A stretch of 64,000 bases of DNA from Candidatus Poseidoniaceae archaeon (GTDB lineage: Archaea > Thermoplasmatota > Poseidoniia > Poseidoniales > Poseidoniaceae). Made by a program: the position numbers and the translations under genes. Below the pieces are notes generated by a model that ran no database searches, was not told where the DNA came from, and saw only the letters and a program-made list of their open reading frames with translations. Shown here piece by piece: positions 40,024-49,489 of this stretch; position 1 is the first letter of the stretch; each line of letters opens with the position of its first letter. The stretch covers positions 554,869-618,868 of the forward strand of contig CASIAW010000001.1 in NCBI GenBank assembly GCA_949372875.1, read 5' to 3'.

Positions 40024-40075
40024 TCCGATATACTGCTATACCGTGCCACCTTTGAGCCTATCCTTTCTATGGCCA

Positions 40076-40104
40076 CTCCCCAGCCCCTTAAGGGGCTAGG
40101 GGAG
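40076..40104. other. GC-rich palindrome/hairpin in intergenic gap
   Basis: Perfect 16-bp palindrome AGCCCCTTAAGGGGCT (40082-40097) extended by ctcccc/aggggag with a one-base bulge. Confidence 0.8.
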
Positions 40105-40115
40105 GTCTTAGGAGT

Positions 40116-41183
40116 TCACTCGGGCCAGTTGAGGTGTGCTGGAACCAAAGAGCATTGCAGTTGAGGTCCTGAAGTTCGTTCAACGACACCGAGCGGTGCC
40201 TGGCAATCTGGACATTCTCCCGCATCAGCAAGATGTTCCATCCAAGCAAGTCGAGTTTCTGGCTCATCAGCTGAAGCAAGAAGGCTACGCAGAGGGTCGC
40301 GAATGTTCCGAGGAATCTCAACATTTCGAGCAGTCCACGGATCAACGGCGTCGGACATATCGACCATTGAACTCTTGATTTGATTAAGTCGAGAACGCAC
40401 TCCACTGGAATTTGAAGGGCCGCCATCCTCGACGCCCAGCGCGTAAGGTCCACCCCTTGCGACCAATGGAAGGAGGATATACGCTGCCAAGAATCCTCCA
40501 AGATGAGCCATGTGAGCCACATCACTAGGTTGATTGAGACCAAGGGTTGAGTAAGCACGTAAGATCTCCATTCCGAAATAAAACAAAGCGAGGTAAAATA
40601 CCGGCCATTTGCGAATCAAAATGAGAGGAAAAGGTATCTCGTCTTTCGGCCAACCAGCAAGGTATGCGCCAAACAGTCCAAACGCAGCACCAGAAGCGCC
40701 TAAAGAAGGAGTTCCGGACGTAGAATTAAGAGCATACCATGCAAAGGAACCGCCGAATAAACCAATTGCATAAATGAGGGCAAAACGACGAAGACCCAGG
40801 CGTTGTTCAAGTGGAACACCCACCAATGCGATGACCAAGATATTACCCAACACGTGGGTCGCATCAAACTGACTGTGCAAAAACCCTGCAGAAAAGAACG
40901 TGTGAAACCAATTTAAGCCGCTGATGCGATTTGGTATCAAAACGAAATCCCACCAAAGCCAACCTCCTACCCAGCCATTCACCGCTGCGTATTGGCAGAC
41001 CACTTGCACAAGATAAGCGAGCAATAACCCGGTCGTAATGGATAAGGCAAGTGAAGTCCGATGGCGGATTGCGTATCCAATCGGCCAAACTATCGCCAAG
41101 ACCCAAAGTCCAAACAACACCCATTCGGATGCTCCGAACAAGGACATGAGCGTCGCCATACCTGTGCTAATGGGGAGACGCAT
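40116..41183 (-). CDS. Rhomboid-family intramembrane serine protease
   Basis: SLGASGAAFGLFGAYLAGWP (GxSG), HVLGNILVIALVGVPLEQRLG, MAHLGGFLAAYIL; C-terminal CPDCQ...C..H tail. Confidence 0.9.
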   Translation of the reverse strand: MRLPISTGMATLMSLFGASEWVLFGLWVLAIVWPIGYAIRHRTSLALSITTGLLLAYLVQVVCQYAAVNGWVGGWLWWDFVLIPNRISGLNWFHTFFSAGFLHSQFDATHVLGNILVIALVGVPLEQRLGLRRFALIYAIGLFGGSFAWYALNSTSGTPSLGASGAAFGLFGAYLAGWPKDEIPFPLILIRKWPVFYLALFYFGMEILRAYSTLGLNQPSDVAHMAHLGGFLAAYILLPLVARGGPYALGVEDGGPSNSSGVRSRLNQIKSSMVDMSDAVDPWTARNVEIPRNIRDPLRSLLASADEPETRLAWMEHLADAGECPDCQAPLGVVERTSGPQLQCSLVPAHLNWPE

Positions 41184-41191
41184 TTGAGTTC

Positions 41192-42460
41192 ATGGTTGTT
41201 TCAAGTCCCAATGCGAGGTTTGATGTCGGTCTGCAAACTCGCAACTTCATGGCAGAATCATTGCTTAGCCTCGTGGACCTTGAAGTCCGACGCGGTATGA
41301 GCACTGTCTTAACCGGTTTCAATTTGGAAGTAGCATCCAAGGATGTCGTCGTACTTCATGGGAAAAATGGGTCTGGTAAATCCACCGTGATTGAAAGTTG
41401 TGCAAGGTTACTTCCTTTAGAAAAAGGCGTAATCCGCCACCATGGTTCGTTAATCGTGGATTCAGAGGGACGCCGGAACTTAGCAAAATACCCATTTGGA
41501 TTAACGCTTCAAAGCAATGCCTTGCTCGGTGATGAAACAATTGAAAATCACCTTTCTACTGTATGTTCATTGTCCAATATGAAAACAGATTTGCTACCAA
41601 TTCTCGAAGCCTATGGGCTGGGTCACCGTAGGCACGACCGAATAGGGCAATTATCAGGCGGACAGGCTCGCAAAGTTGCCGTAATTGCAGGACTACTCCC
41701 GGCAATGCTCTCTTCTCAACCACGTTTAGTTTTCTTGGATGAACCGGATGCGGGTCTGGACAAGAGTGCCTTATCAGCGCTGATTTCAGACATTGGGCAA
41801 CTCCGTGAAGCTGGGCATGCTTTCCTCATCGCTTCACACCATTCACAGATAATGGAATGCGCAACCCGTTTACATGATTTAGAGGGAGAAACTAAACAGC
41901 CTCAGCCTACGGTTTCATCTTGGAAAGCCATTGGCGTTCATGAAAAGAAAGGAATGCTCTCCACACGAGTCGGGCAACGGTATCTGCGTTCTACGCGCGC
42001 AGGCATCGCACGCAATGGGCTGACAGCATTGCTGGTACTTGGAACACTCTTGGCTCTTCTCGACCCCGTTACAGAGAGTCGAACACTTCTATTCGGCTTT
42101 GTATTGGCAGCACCTTTCGCTGCGGGTCTGGTCGGAGATCCGGTCGTTTACCTAATGAGGGAACAACGTGCTGTCGACTGGTGGAGAGCGCATGCGAATC
42201 GTCTGCCATCGGCGGATTTGTCGTCACCTGTGATTGGATTTATTCTCGCTTCGCTTGGAGCAATACTGTTCCTTAACGAGGTGAACTGGACCCTCTCGTT
42301 CCTCGGAGCAGGAATACTTTGGTCAACGCTCATCTGTGTTCGATTCATCGAGTTAAGTACTCTGAGACTGGCTCGCCCCAATGCCGTTTTCATCAAACTC
42401 CTTATTCCAATTTTGATATTGCCTTGGGCATTAATTGTCGAATACGCAGCAACATTGTGA
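41192..42460 (+). CDS. ABC transporter, CcmA-like ATPase fused to a C-terminal multi-TM domain
   Basis: LHGKNGSGKSTVIESCARLL (Walker A), LSGGQARKVAVIAGLL (signature), LVFLDEPDAGLD (Walker B); C-terminal ~160 aa hydrophobic; immediately upstream of ccmC. Confidence 0.75.
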   Translation: MVVSSPNARFDVGLQTRNFMAESLLSLVDLEVRRGMSTVLTGFNLEVASKDVVVLHGKNGSGKSTVIESCARLLPLEKGVIRHHGSLIVDSEGRRNLAKYPFGLTLQSNALLGDETIENHLSTVCSLSNMKTDLLPILEAYGLGHRRHDRIGQLSGGQARKVAVIAGLLPAMLSSQPRLVFLDEPDAGLDKSALSALISDIGQLREAGHAFLIASHHSQIMECATRLHDLEGETKQPQPTVSSWKAIGVHEKKGMLSTRVGQRYLRSTRAGIARNGLTALLVLGTLLALLDPVTESRTLLFGFVLAAPFAAGLVGDPVVYLMREQRAVDWWRAHANRLPSADLSSPVIGFILASLGAILFLNEVNWTLSFLGAGILWSTLICVRFIELSTLRLARPNAVFIKLLIPILILPWALIVEYAATL

Positions 42461-42492
42461 AGCCCAAGTTCAAGAAGGGGAGGCCGAGAGTA

Positions 42493-43203
42493 ATGAACAT
42501 GCGACAACGAGTCCCTGAGATTTTTCTTGGCCTCGGTTTTGTTGGCATCATGTCAACACTTTACCTCGGCATGAATTGGGCTCCAAGTGTCTCGATTAAT
42601 GCTTTTGAATCACCAGCAGCACAACGGATTTTTTATTGGCACGTTCCAGCAGCTTGGTCCGCTTTCATCGCATTTGGTGTCTTATTCATTGGTTCTGCAT
42701 TATGGTTTTTCAAACGAAGTCCGATTGGTTGGCGTCTGCATGTAGCAGGTGCCGAAGCAGGATTAGCTTGCGGCTTGATGACCGTTTGGTCTGGATGCGT
42801 ATGGGGTGCTGCTGAATGGGGAACTCCTTGGGATTGGACCGATGTCCGATTGAACACTTTTGGACTGCTCACTCTGCTTGCGTTATTTTTAGTTCTCGGG
42901 CGTCAAAGTCAACCAGATGGTGTGGAGACTCGAGATACCTTTTCGACGTTCGGACTGTATGGTTTTGTATTGGTCCCGTTGACATACATCGCCACCCGAA
43001 TCTGGCAAATTAGGCACCCTGGGCCTGTTATTGCTGCTGGAGATGACAGTGGAACTTTGCAATCCAGCATGGCTCTTGTTCTCTTGATTGGTGCACTCTC
43101 ATTCACAATATTCATCATCGGTCACATGATGATTTCAATGCGTATTACGCATCTTGAGCAACGTCTTGAACAGGCTCAAAAAGCCCTTGACGGAGGAAAT
43201 TAA
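42493..43203 (+). CDS. ccmC: Cytochrome c maturation heme transporter CcmC
   Basis: YWHVPAAWSAFIAFGVLF; WGTPWDWTDVRLNTF (WWD-like heme handling motif); six TM segments; start at ATG 42493. Confidence 0.85.
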   Translation: MNMRQRVPEIFLGLGFVGIMSTLYLGMNWAPSVSINAFESPAAQRIFYWHVPAAWSAFIAFGVLFIGSALWFFKRSPIGWRLHVAGAEAGLACGLMTVWSGCVWGAAEWGTPWDWTDVRLNTFGLLTLLALFLVLGRQSQPDGVETRDTFSTFGLYGFVLVPLTYIATRIWQIRHPGPVIAAGDDSGTLQSSMALVLLIGALSFTIFIIGHMMISMRITHLEQRLEQAQKALDGGN

Positions 43204-43204
43204 A

Positions 43205-43372
43205 ATGGAAGGAACAAATTATCTTACTGTCGCCTATCTTGGAATGATTGCCGCTATTGCGATTTGGACATGGACTGTTGTCGTCCGAAGTCGGCGTATT
43301 GAAGCACGGCTTGAAGCGGTTGAAGCAAGCATTGGTATCGATCCTGCCCAAGCAGATGAACTGTCGAAGTAA
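43205..43372 (+). CDS. Small single-TM protein, CcmD-like
   Basis: MEGTNYLTVAYLGMIAAIAIWTWTVVVRSRRIEARLEAVEASIG; size, topology and position directly after ccmC. Confidence 0.6.
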   Translation: MEGTNYLTVAYLGMIAAIAIWTWTVVVRSRRIEARLEAVEASIGIDPAQADELSK

Positions 43373-43441
43373 TCCGCAGACGCTCAAGATGATGCTACGG
43401 TTTGAAAGCGGGTACGCTCACCCAACCACGAGAGGGATTTG

Positions 43442-44521
43442 ATGGCTGAAGGACTTGGACGTGAGTTTTGCTTAGTCTGTGGTGCGGATCCGCCCTTGTA
43501 TGGAGACCGAATGTGTGAGGTATGCATTCGAAAAAGAATACAACTCGTGCAGGTTCCTGAGAACATCCCGTGGGTGAGGTGTGCTCGGTGCGGGATTGTA
43601 GAAATTCAGGGGAAATGGGTTCACATTTCAGAAGAAGAAATCTGGGACGAACTTATTCAACGCCACGTGCAATTCCATGAAAAAGCTGTAGATATTAGCC
43701 TTGCAGTCCACCCTCGAACGGTCTCTGACCGGCACACAGTATTACATTTACAAGTTGAAGGAACAATAGAAGGTCTCTTTTTCAAAGAAGAGCACAAAAT
43801 GCGTGCGCGTATGGCAAATGGTGTTTGCTTAACATGCACACGTCGGGCGGGGAATTACTTCGAAGCAACAGTACAATTGCGTTCTACTGGCCGACGTCTT
43901 TCAGAAGAAGAATTCACATCACTTCGAGCAACACTGGACACCGTCATTGAGAATCTTTCCGATGACCCGATGTTCTTCATTACCTCTGAAGGGCCTGTTA
44001 CCGGTGGTTACGACGTGGTTCTCGGCAGCAAGGGCCTAGCAAGAACTTGGGGCCGTCACTTGGTTTCAGAATACGGCGGACATATTGCTGAATCGAATTC
44101 AACAGTCGGACGTAAGGATGGAATTGACGTCACTCGTTTGACACTCCTGTATCGGAAGCCTGGCTATGACATCGGGGATGTGCTCCGCTGGAGAGATCAT
44201 TATTGGCGTGCAGCCTCCTGGTCCAAAGATGGAGCTATTATGTCGAGAGTCGACCGTCAAGAACGGACTGGAGCAACTTGGCGAGACCTTGAATCTTCAA
44301 ACGTAGTGGCTCAAATGAAAGACCACATTCTTGCCGACATCATGACCGAAGATTCTTCAGTTGCTGAATTTCTCGACCCTTCAAGTTGGAACATGGCATC
44401 AGTTCGAGTCGCTTGGGACCACACGCCACGCCAGAAACTGCGCCTAGCACGTATTGATGGCGAGTGGTTAGCACTGCACAAACTCGGTTGCGATAATGAA
44501 AATCAGGAGAAGTCCGTATGA
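43442..44521 (+). CDS. NMD3-like ribosome biogenesis/export family protein
   Basis: N-terminal zinc-binding CLVCGADPPLYGDRMCEVCIRKR...CARCGIVEIQGKW; remainder matches the archaeal Nmd3 pattern. Confidence 0.8.
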   Translation: MAEGLGREFCLVCGADPPLYGDRMCEVCIRKRIQLVQVPENIPWVRCARCGIVEIQGKWVHISEEEIWDELIQRHVQFHEKAVDISLAVHPRTVSDRHTVLHLQVEGTIEGLFFKEEHKMRARMANGVCLTCTRRAGNYFEATVQLRSTGRRLSEEEFTSLRATLDTVIENLSDDPMFFITSEGPVTGGYDVVLGSKGLARTWGRHLVSEYGGHIAESNSTVGRKDGIDVTRLTLLYRKPGYDIGDVLRWRDHYWRAASWSKDGAIMSRVDRQERTGATWRDLESSNVVAQMKDHILADIMTEDSSVAEFLDPSSWNMASVRVAWDHTPRQKLRLARIDGEWLALHKLGCDNENQEKSV

Positions 44522-45651
44522 AGGAGAACACCGCACAACAACCTATGACTGGTTCAGAGGGTGAAGAAAAGAAGGTTGGCATGGTCGACCTTGCCAAGGC
44601 ACTTGATAATGAAGGAATAATCGGTTTTACTCAATCATTTGTTGATGATTTGCAAAAAGGGCTTGCGCATGCCACACCCGAACATTTTCCTTGGATGGAG
44701 CAAATTGCTTCCACCAAATGGGAGGGGATTCTCTGCCTTGGGATGGGCGGTTCTGCAGCTGGAGGCGACTTTGTCTCAGCGTTGTCGAGTTTTAACGGAA
44801 ATCTACCCGTCATCATTCAACGCGATTATGTTCTGCCTTCCTGGTGGAATAAGTCGTGGCTTGTTCTTTCTACGTCACACAGTGGGAATACTGAAGAGGC
44901 CCTCGAAGCAACTGAAACAGCATTGAAAGCAGGAGCCACTGCCATCATTATATCCACTGGAGGCATACTCTCTGGATTGCCCGAGATTTATCCAAATTGC
45001 TTCCTTATCCCTTCTATCGGAGGGCAACCACCTCGGACTGCTTTCGGCCATATATTTAGCCGCCAACTCGGTCTTTTGAGAGGCATTGGTGTTCTCCCAT
45101 CACCTCGTGAAGGTGCGGATGAAGCTATGTTCACTCGCTTGCAAAAAGCGTGTGAAGGATTTGATATTCTTAACGACCCCGAAGGAGATGTAGCACAATT
45201 AGCACTCTGCATGCTTGAGCGGCCTATCGCTTTGCTCGGCCCAACTGAATTACAACCTGCTTTGAATCGATTCAAAAATCAACTGAATGAAAATTCTGCT
45301 CGCTTTGCTCGAATTGGAGTCATACCAGAAATGAATCACAATGAAAGTGTTGCTTGGGGTGGCGTTGGTTCAGATCAAGATGCATCTGCCATCGACCACG
45401 TTCTTTTACTCCTCACGTGGCAAGGAATGCATCGCCAAGTCAATAAGAGAATGGACTGGATGGTCGCACATGCTGCAACGGACTATGCATGGAAAATTGC
45501 TGGTGAAGGTAATTCTTTACTCGAGTCCTTACTTCACTTGTGCATTTTGATGGATTGGATTTCTATCGCTCTAGCCTTCCTTCACGGAAAAGACCCTGCT
45601 GCAATAGGACCAATCTCAGCTCTAAAAGCACACCTTGAATCTGTCCAATGA
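44518..45651 (+). CDS. Bifunctional phosphoglucose/phosphomannose isomerase (SIS domain)
   Basis: LGMGGSAAGGDFVSAL; VLSTSHSGNTEEALEATE; PEMNHNESVAWGG. Confidence 0.88.
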   Translation: MKENTAQQPMTGSEGEEKKVGMVDLAKALDNEGIIGFTQSFVDDLQKGLAHATPEHFPWMEQIASTKWEGILCLGMGGSAAGGDFVSALSSFNGNLPVIIQRDYVLPSWWNKSWLVLSTSHSGNTEEALEATETALKAGATAIIISTGGILSGLPEIYPNCFLIPSIGGQPPRTAFGHIFSRQLGLLRGIGVLPSPREGADEAMFTRLQKACEGFDILNDPEGDVAQLALCMLERPIALLGPTELQPALNRFKNQLNENSARFARIGVIPEMNHNESVAWGGVGSDQDASAIDHVLLLLTWQGMHRQVNKRMDWMVAHAATDYAWKIAGEGNSLLESLLHLCILMDWISIALAFLHGKDPAAIGPISALKAHLESVQ

Positions 45652-45652
45652 A

Positions 45653-46297
45653 TCAGTACGCATTCCCCACGATAAGACGCGGGTCTGGATAATCCTTCAA
45701 TGCTTGAACACGTTCCTCATCTGAAACAACACCTGGCAAGTCATAGCCTTCTGGTTCGGTGATTGAAATCTGTAGATGGAGATGTGGAGGCCAGCCCCCA
45801 TTTTCATGTTCAGCACCGATGAACGCTAAGCGATCTCCTGACGAAAACGACAGACCCTTGTGTAGGCCTTCGAGACTGTCCAGACGAAGATGGCCATACA
45901 ACACCCAGAACGTCTGAACTTCTCCTTTCAGAGGTGAACCGACGGCTGCTGGAAGAGCGACTGTATGTTCAGTGATGATGGTCGGGCCGTATGAGCCCTC
46001 TTCGGAATTGATTCCAAAAGAATGAATCTTACCCGCACTAAATGCAAATACTTCAGTACCTGCAGGTGCACCAATGTCAAGACCGACGTGATGATTACGT
46101 TCTCCTCCAAACAGCGCCGCTGTATACATGCCTGGGCGCCTCTCATCGTATTTGCCAATTGAATAGTCATGATGACTTTCAAAGTCGCTTTGAGGGCCTC
46201 GAGAAAAATCAAACACCCAATAGTCTTCTGGAAGTTTTACGACAGGATGAAAATCAAGTGGAGAGGAGACCATACCTCCGTGACTGACCTCTTTCAT
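45653..46297 (-). CDS. M23 (LytM-like) metallopeptidase domain protein
   Basis: HHVGLDIGAPAGTEVFAFSAGKI (HxxxD), VLYGHL, HLHLQIS (HxH). Confidence 0.8.
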   Translation of the reverse strand: MKEVSHGGMVSSPLDFHPVVKLPEDYWVFDFSRGPQSDFESHHDYSIGKYDERRPGMYTAALFGGERNHHVGLDIGAPAGTEVFAFSAGKIHSFGINSEEGSYGPTIITEHTVALPAAVGSPLKGEVQTFWVLYGHLRLDSLEGLHKGLSFSSGDRLAFIGAEHENGGWPPHLHLQISITEPEGYDLPGVVSDEERVQALKDYPDPRLIVGNAY

Positions 46298-46344
46298 ATG
46301 ATTGTTAGCCGAACAATGAAAGCCTATGTTCCGAAGTTCGAACC

Positions 46345-48678
46345 ATGTTTCAGACGGCGGCCCTCCTGCTGCTGGTAACTGTCACCCCGGGATACGCACT
46401 GTGCAAAGTGTTGGATGGAAGCGCTGACCGGTTGAGGAAATTAGCGTTATCACCTGCATTGGGTTTACTTCTCGCCTACGGACTTGCTGGAGTCTTGTTG
46501 TTGAGTGATCTGTGGAGCTGGCAATCCATGTCAGCACTGCTGCTCTTACTCAATACATTGGCGTTGGTTCACCTTCGGCGACGTCCAGAGGCTGGAAAGA
46601 CGCTGACTTCTTGGCAAAAATTAGAACGCGCTATGCATGGCGAAGTGTACGGCACACTGGAGGAGAGCATTAGCGATGAAGTATCTGCTCAACGATGGTT
46701 GCAAAATCAACGTAAGCCTTGGATGCTCGCTATGGCTGCTGGAGTCGTGCTGAGTTGCCTAACTTTACCGATACTTCAGGAACTTCCCTTTGGTGTCGAT
46801 TGGATTGGTTTTTCAACACTCACACACCAAATAGCCAGCAATGGAAATCTTTCTCTTCCGGGGACAAATGAGGGGTTTTGGACCTATTCTCCAGCGTACC
46901 CTTCACTTGCCGCATGGATTCAAGAGACATTGAGTATCTCTTCAGCAAAAGCAGTGTTTGAACTCGGGCATTACAGCCTTTTGGTCTTACTTCTTGGAAT
47001 TGGAGGCGCTATGGACCGCCACGGTGCAGGTGCTCATGGGATTCTCGCCATGGGGCTTGGCGCAGGCCTTTTCGCTAAGACATTTGATTCTGGATATCCT
47101 TCCGTGGCCAGCCAACTAGGTTTGGTTGTAGGGCTACTGGTATTCCTGAGACCTACCTCGACTCGAGGTAAACACCATACCTCTGGTTTTATCCTCGCCT
47201 TTTTCAGTGTCTTAATGATTCACCCGACGGGAGCAATATATCTTGGAATGCTGATGCTCTCTCATGTCATCATAGGATTGAGTCTTGATGATACATACGG
47301 CACTAATATCAAAAAATTGCTTTTTACCAGTATGGTCTTACTGACAATTGCAGGAACAATAGCCCTTCTCCTATTAGCTCCGAGGATGCTCAACACTGCA
47401 GTCTTTGCTGAATATGGATGGCAAGGAGGTCGTCCCATGCTGATGTATAACGGAATCTTATTGGTACTCGGAATAACTGCTGCATGGAAAATGAGAAACA
47501 GCATCGAAGGGCGATTACTCGCTGTTTGGTTTACCGGCTTATGGGTGCTAACTGCGATTCATCTCATCGATGGGCTCGAGCAAATCCCCGTACTTTCTTT
47601 GCTCTCATATGTGTTGTATTCTATGGGCCTACATGCATTCCATGTCCCCTTAGCAGCCCTTGTAGCACTTTGGTGGAGCGATTCTACATGCCTTACATCG
47701 TTGGATGAAAAACGCAGCTTACTTACAATCGGGTGGGATCCACACCCACACAGATATATTGCAATTGGACTTTCTGCAATTTTATTAGCTGGCATTGTTT
47801 TGGGCAACTTCGTATTACTCCAAGTATCTGAACACGACGAATTACATGCAATAACTGATGGTGACCTGGAAGTTCGTGAAGCCTTGAGTGAGTTGCCTGA
47901 TGGAAGCATCGTGTATACCGAGAATGCACATTGGGGGTACGTGTTCAATGCTCCGGAAAATGTCAAAATGACGAGCATTCCAACACTTGGCCTCATCTAT
48001 GTCGAATCCAGCATCCAGTCTGCTGCAACGACTGCTGTTTATGCAAACTCTGCCTCAAAGATTCAAGCACTCAATATCACTCATGCTCTTTCATCACCAA
48101 TAGGTACCGTTGGTTGGACACTCGCTCAATCCATTTATTGGGAACCTCTTGTTGAGCATCAAGGCAGTGTCTTGTGGGAATTTAAATCGGATGGTTCTGC
48201 TATTCCTTCACTGTTTTTGAGCCTTAATCAATCAAGCTGTAGTGAAGAGTGTTCCATGCGAGATGAGCCTTGGAGAGAACATCGGTTCAGAGATACGCTC
48301 GGACTTGGAAATCAAAGAGCAACTGTCCCTGAGGGCAGTGATTCTCAGGTGACCTTCAATGCCAATGAGGTTGACATGAGTGGCAATCTGTGTCTCGTCT
48401 TTGAAGCGAGAGGCGACCTCAGTGAAGTGAAATTCACGTTGAAATCACATGGAAATGAGTCTACTGAAACTTCTATTTTTTCCGCAGGATGGCATTCATT
48501 GTGCTTCGACCAACTTCATATCGATTCAATGTTAGAACTCGAAATCGAGTGGAGTGATGAGGGCAGTGAGAATCGATGGCTCAATCCTCTCGGGCTTTCG
48601 GGAAGAGGGGATAAAATCCTTGATTCATCTGGAATTCGACTTCATTGGTTAGAAATACGCCATTCTGCGATAGAATAA
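46345..48678 (+). CDS. Polytopic membrane protein, GT-C-glycosyltransferase-like topology
   Basis: 777 aa; about 12 TM segments in the N-terminal two-thirds, soluble C-terminal domain; next to a GT2 gene. Confidence 0.5.
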   Translation: MFQTAALLLLVTVTPGYALCKVLDGSADRLRKLALSPALGLLLAYGLAGVLLLSDLWSWQSMSALLLLLNTLALVHLRRRPEAGKTLTSWQKLERAMHGEVYGTLEESISDEVSAQRWLQNQRKPWMLAMAAGVVLSCLTLPILQELPFGVDWIGFSTLTHQIASNGNLSLPGTNEGFWTYSPAYPSLAAWIQETLSISSAKAVFELGHYSLLVLLLGIGGAMDRHGAGAHGILAMGLGAGLFAKTFDSGYPSVASQLGLVVGLLVFLRPTSTRGKHHTSGFILAFFSVLMIHPTGAIYLGMLMLSHVIIGLSLDDTYGTNIKKLLFTSMVLLTIAGTIALLLLAPRMLNTAVFAEYGWQGGRPMLMYNGILLVLGITAAWKMRNSIEGRLLAVWFTGLWVLTAIHLIDGLEQIPVLSLLSYVLYSMGLHAFHVPLAALVALWWSDSTCLTSLDEKRSLLTIGWDPHPHRYIAIGLSAILLAGIVLGNFVLLQVSEHDELHAITDGDLEVREALSELPDGSIVYTENAHWGYVFNAPENVKMTSIPTLGLIYVESSIQSAATTAVYANSASKIQALNITHALSSPIGTVGWTLAQSIYWEPLVEHQGSVLWEFKSDGSAIPSLFLSLNQSSCSEECSMRDEPWREHRFRDTLGLGNQRATVPEGSDSQVTFNANEVDMSGNLCLVFEARGDLSEVKFTLKSHGNESTETSIFSAGWHSLCFDQLHIDSMLELEIEWSDEGSENRWLNPLGLSGRGDKILDSSGIRLHWLEIRHSAIE

Positions 48679-48715
48679 GCGAAGTCATCAAAGCCAAACT
48701 ATTGCAGGACTTGCT

Positions 48716-49450
48716 ATGAAGCGAGTCATGGTACTTCTTCCGACCTTGGATGAGGCGGAAGGGTTGGCTCTCGTTCTACCCCGTATTCCAGTGGAGCAAC
48801 TTTCAAAGAAAGGTTGGGAATTAGAAATCCTGGTGGTTGACGGAGGTAGTCAAGACGGGACAAAAGAAATTGCACAACAATTTGGTTGCAATTTTATCCC
48901 CCAACAGGGAAAAGGAAAGGGAGCAGCAATGCGACTTGGATTCCTTCGTTTCCTCAAGTCAAAATGCGATGCTTTGGTAATGTTTGATGCTGACGGCACT
49001 TACCACCCAGAAGAAATTCCTAAACTCCTATCAAAGCTTCATGATTACGATGTTGTCATTGGAGACCGTCTTGGAGGCTCAATTGACCCTGATGCCATGA
49101 ATCGAACCAATTATTTTGGAAACCACATGCTCACGTGGATTGCTGTCGCCCTTTTCGGAGTCCCGATAAACGATCTATGCTCCGGATATTGGGCTTTTTC
49201 TCGCCGAACTATATCTGAATTGAAATTGAATTCGATGCGTTTTGAAATCGAGGCGGAAATGTACACATCCTGTGCTGTTGAAAATCTTGAAATTGCACAT
49301 GTTCCAATCCGCTACAGTAAGCGCTTGGGAGATGCAAAATTAGGGTCTGTTAAAGATGGATGGAATATCTTTCGGAAATTACTCGTACGTCGCATATTTT
49401 CAACACCGCATGAATCACGTCTTGGTGAAGGGAATCTCACAATTCAATGA
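48716..49450 (+). CDS. Family 2 glycosyltransferase (dolichol-phosphate mannosyltransferase-like)
   Basis: MVLLPTLDEAEGLALVLPRI; ILVVDGGSQDGTKEIA; ALVMFDADGTYHPEEIPKLL. Confidence 0.88.
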   Translation: MKRVMVLLPTLDEAEGLALVLPRIPVEQLSKKGWELEILVVDGGSQDGTKEIAQQFGCNFIPQQGKGKGAAMRLGFLRFLKSKCDALVMFDADGTYHPEEIPKLLSKLHDYDVVIGDRLGGSIDPDAMNRTNYFGNHMLTWIAVALFGVPINDLCSGYWAFSRRTISELKLNSMRFEIEAEMYTSCAVENLEIAHVPIRYSKRLGDAKLGSVKDGWNIFRKLLVRRIFSTPHESRLGEGNLTIQ

Positions 49451-49489
49451 GACGAAAAGTCTCAAATCATCCGGTTGGGAGCCCGTGAT

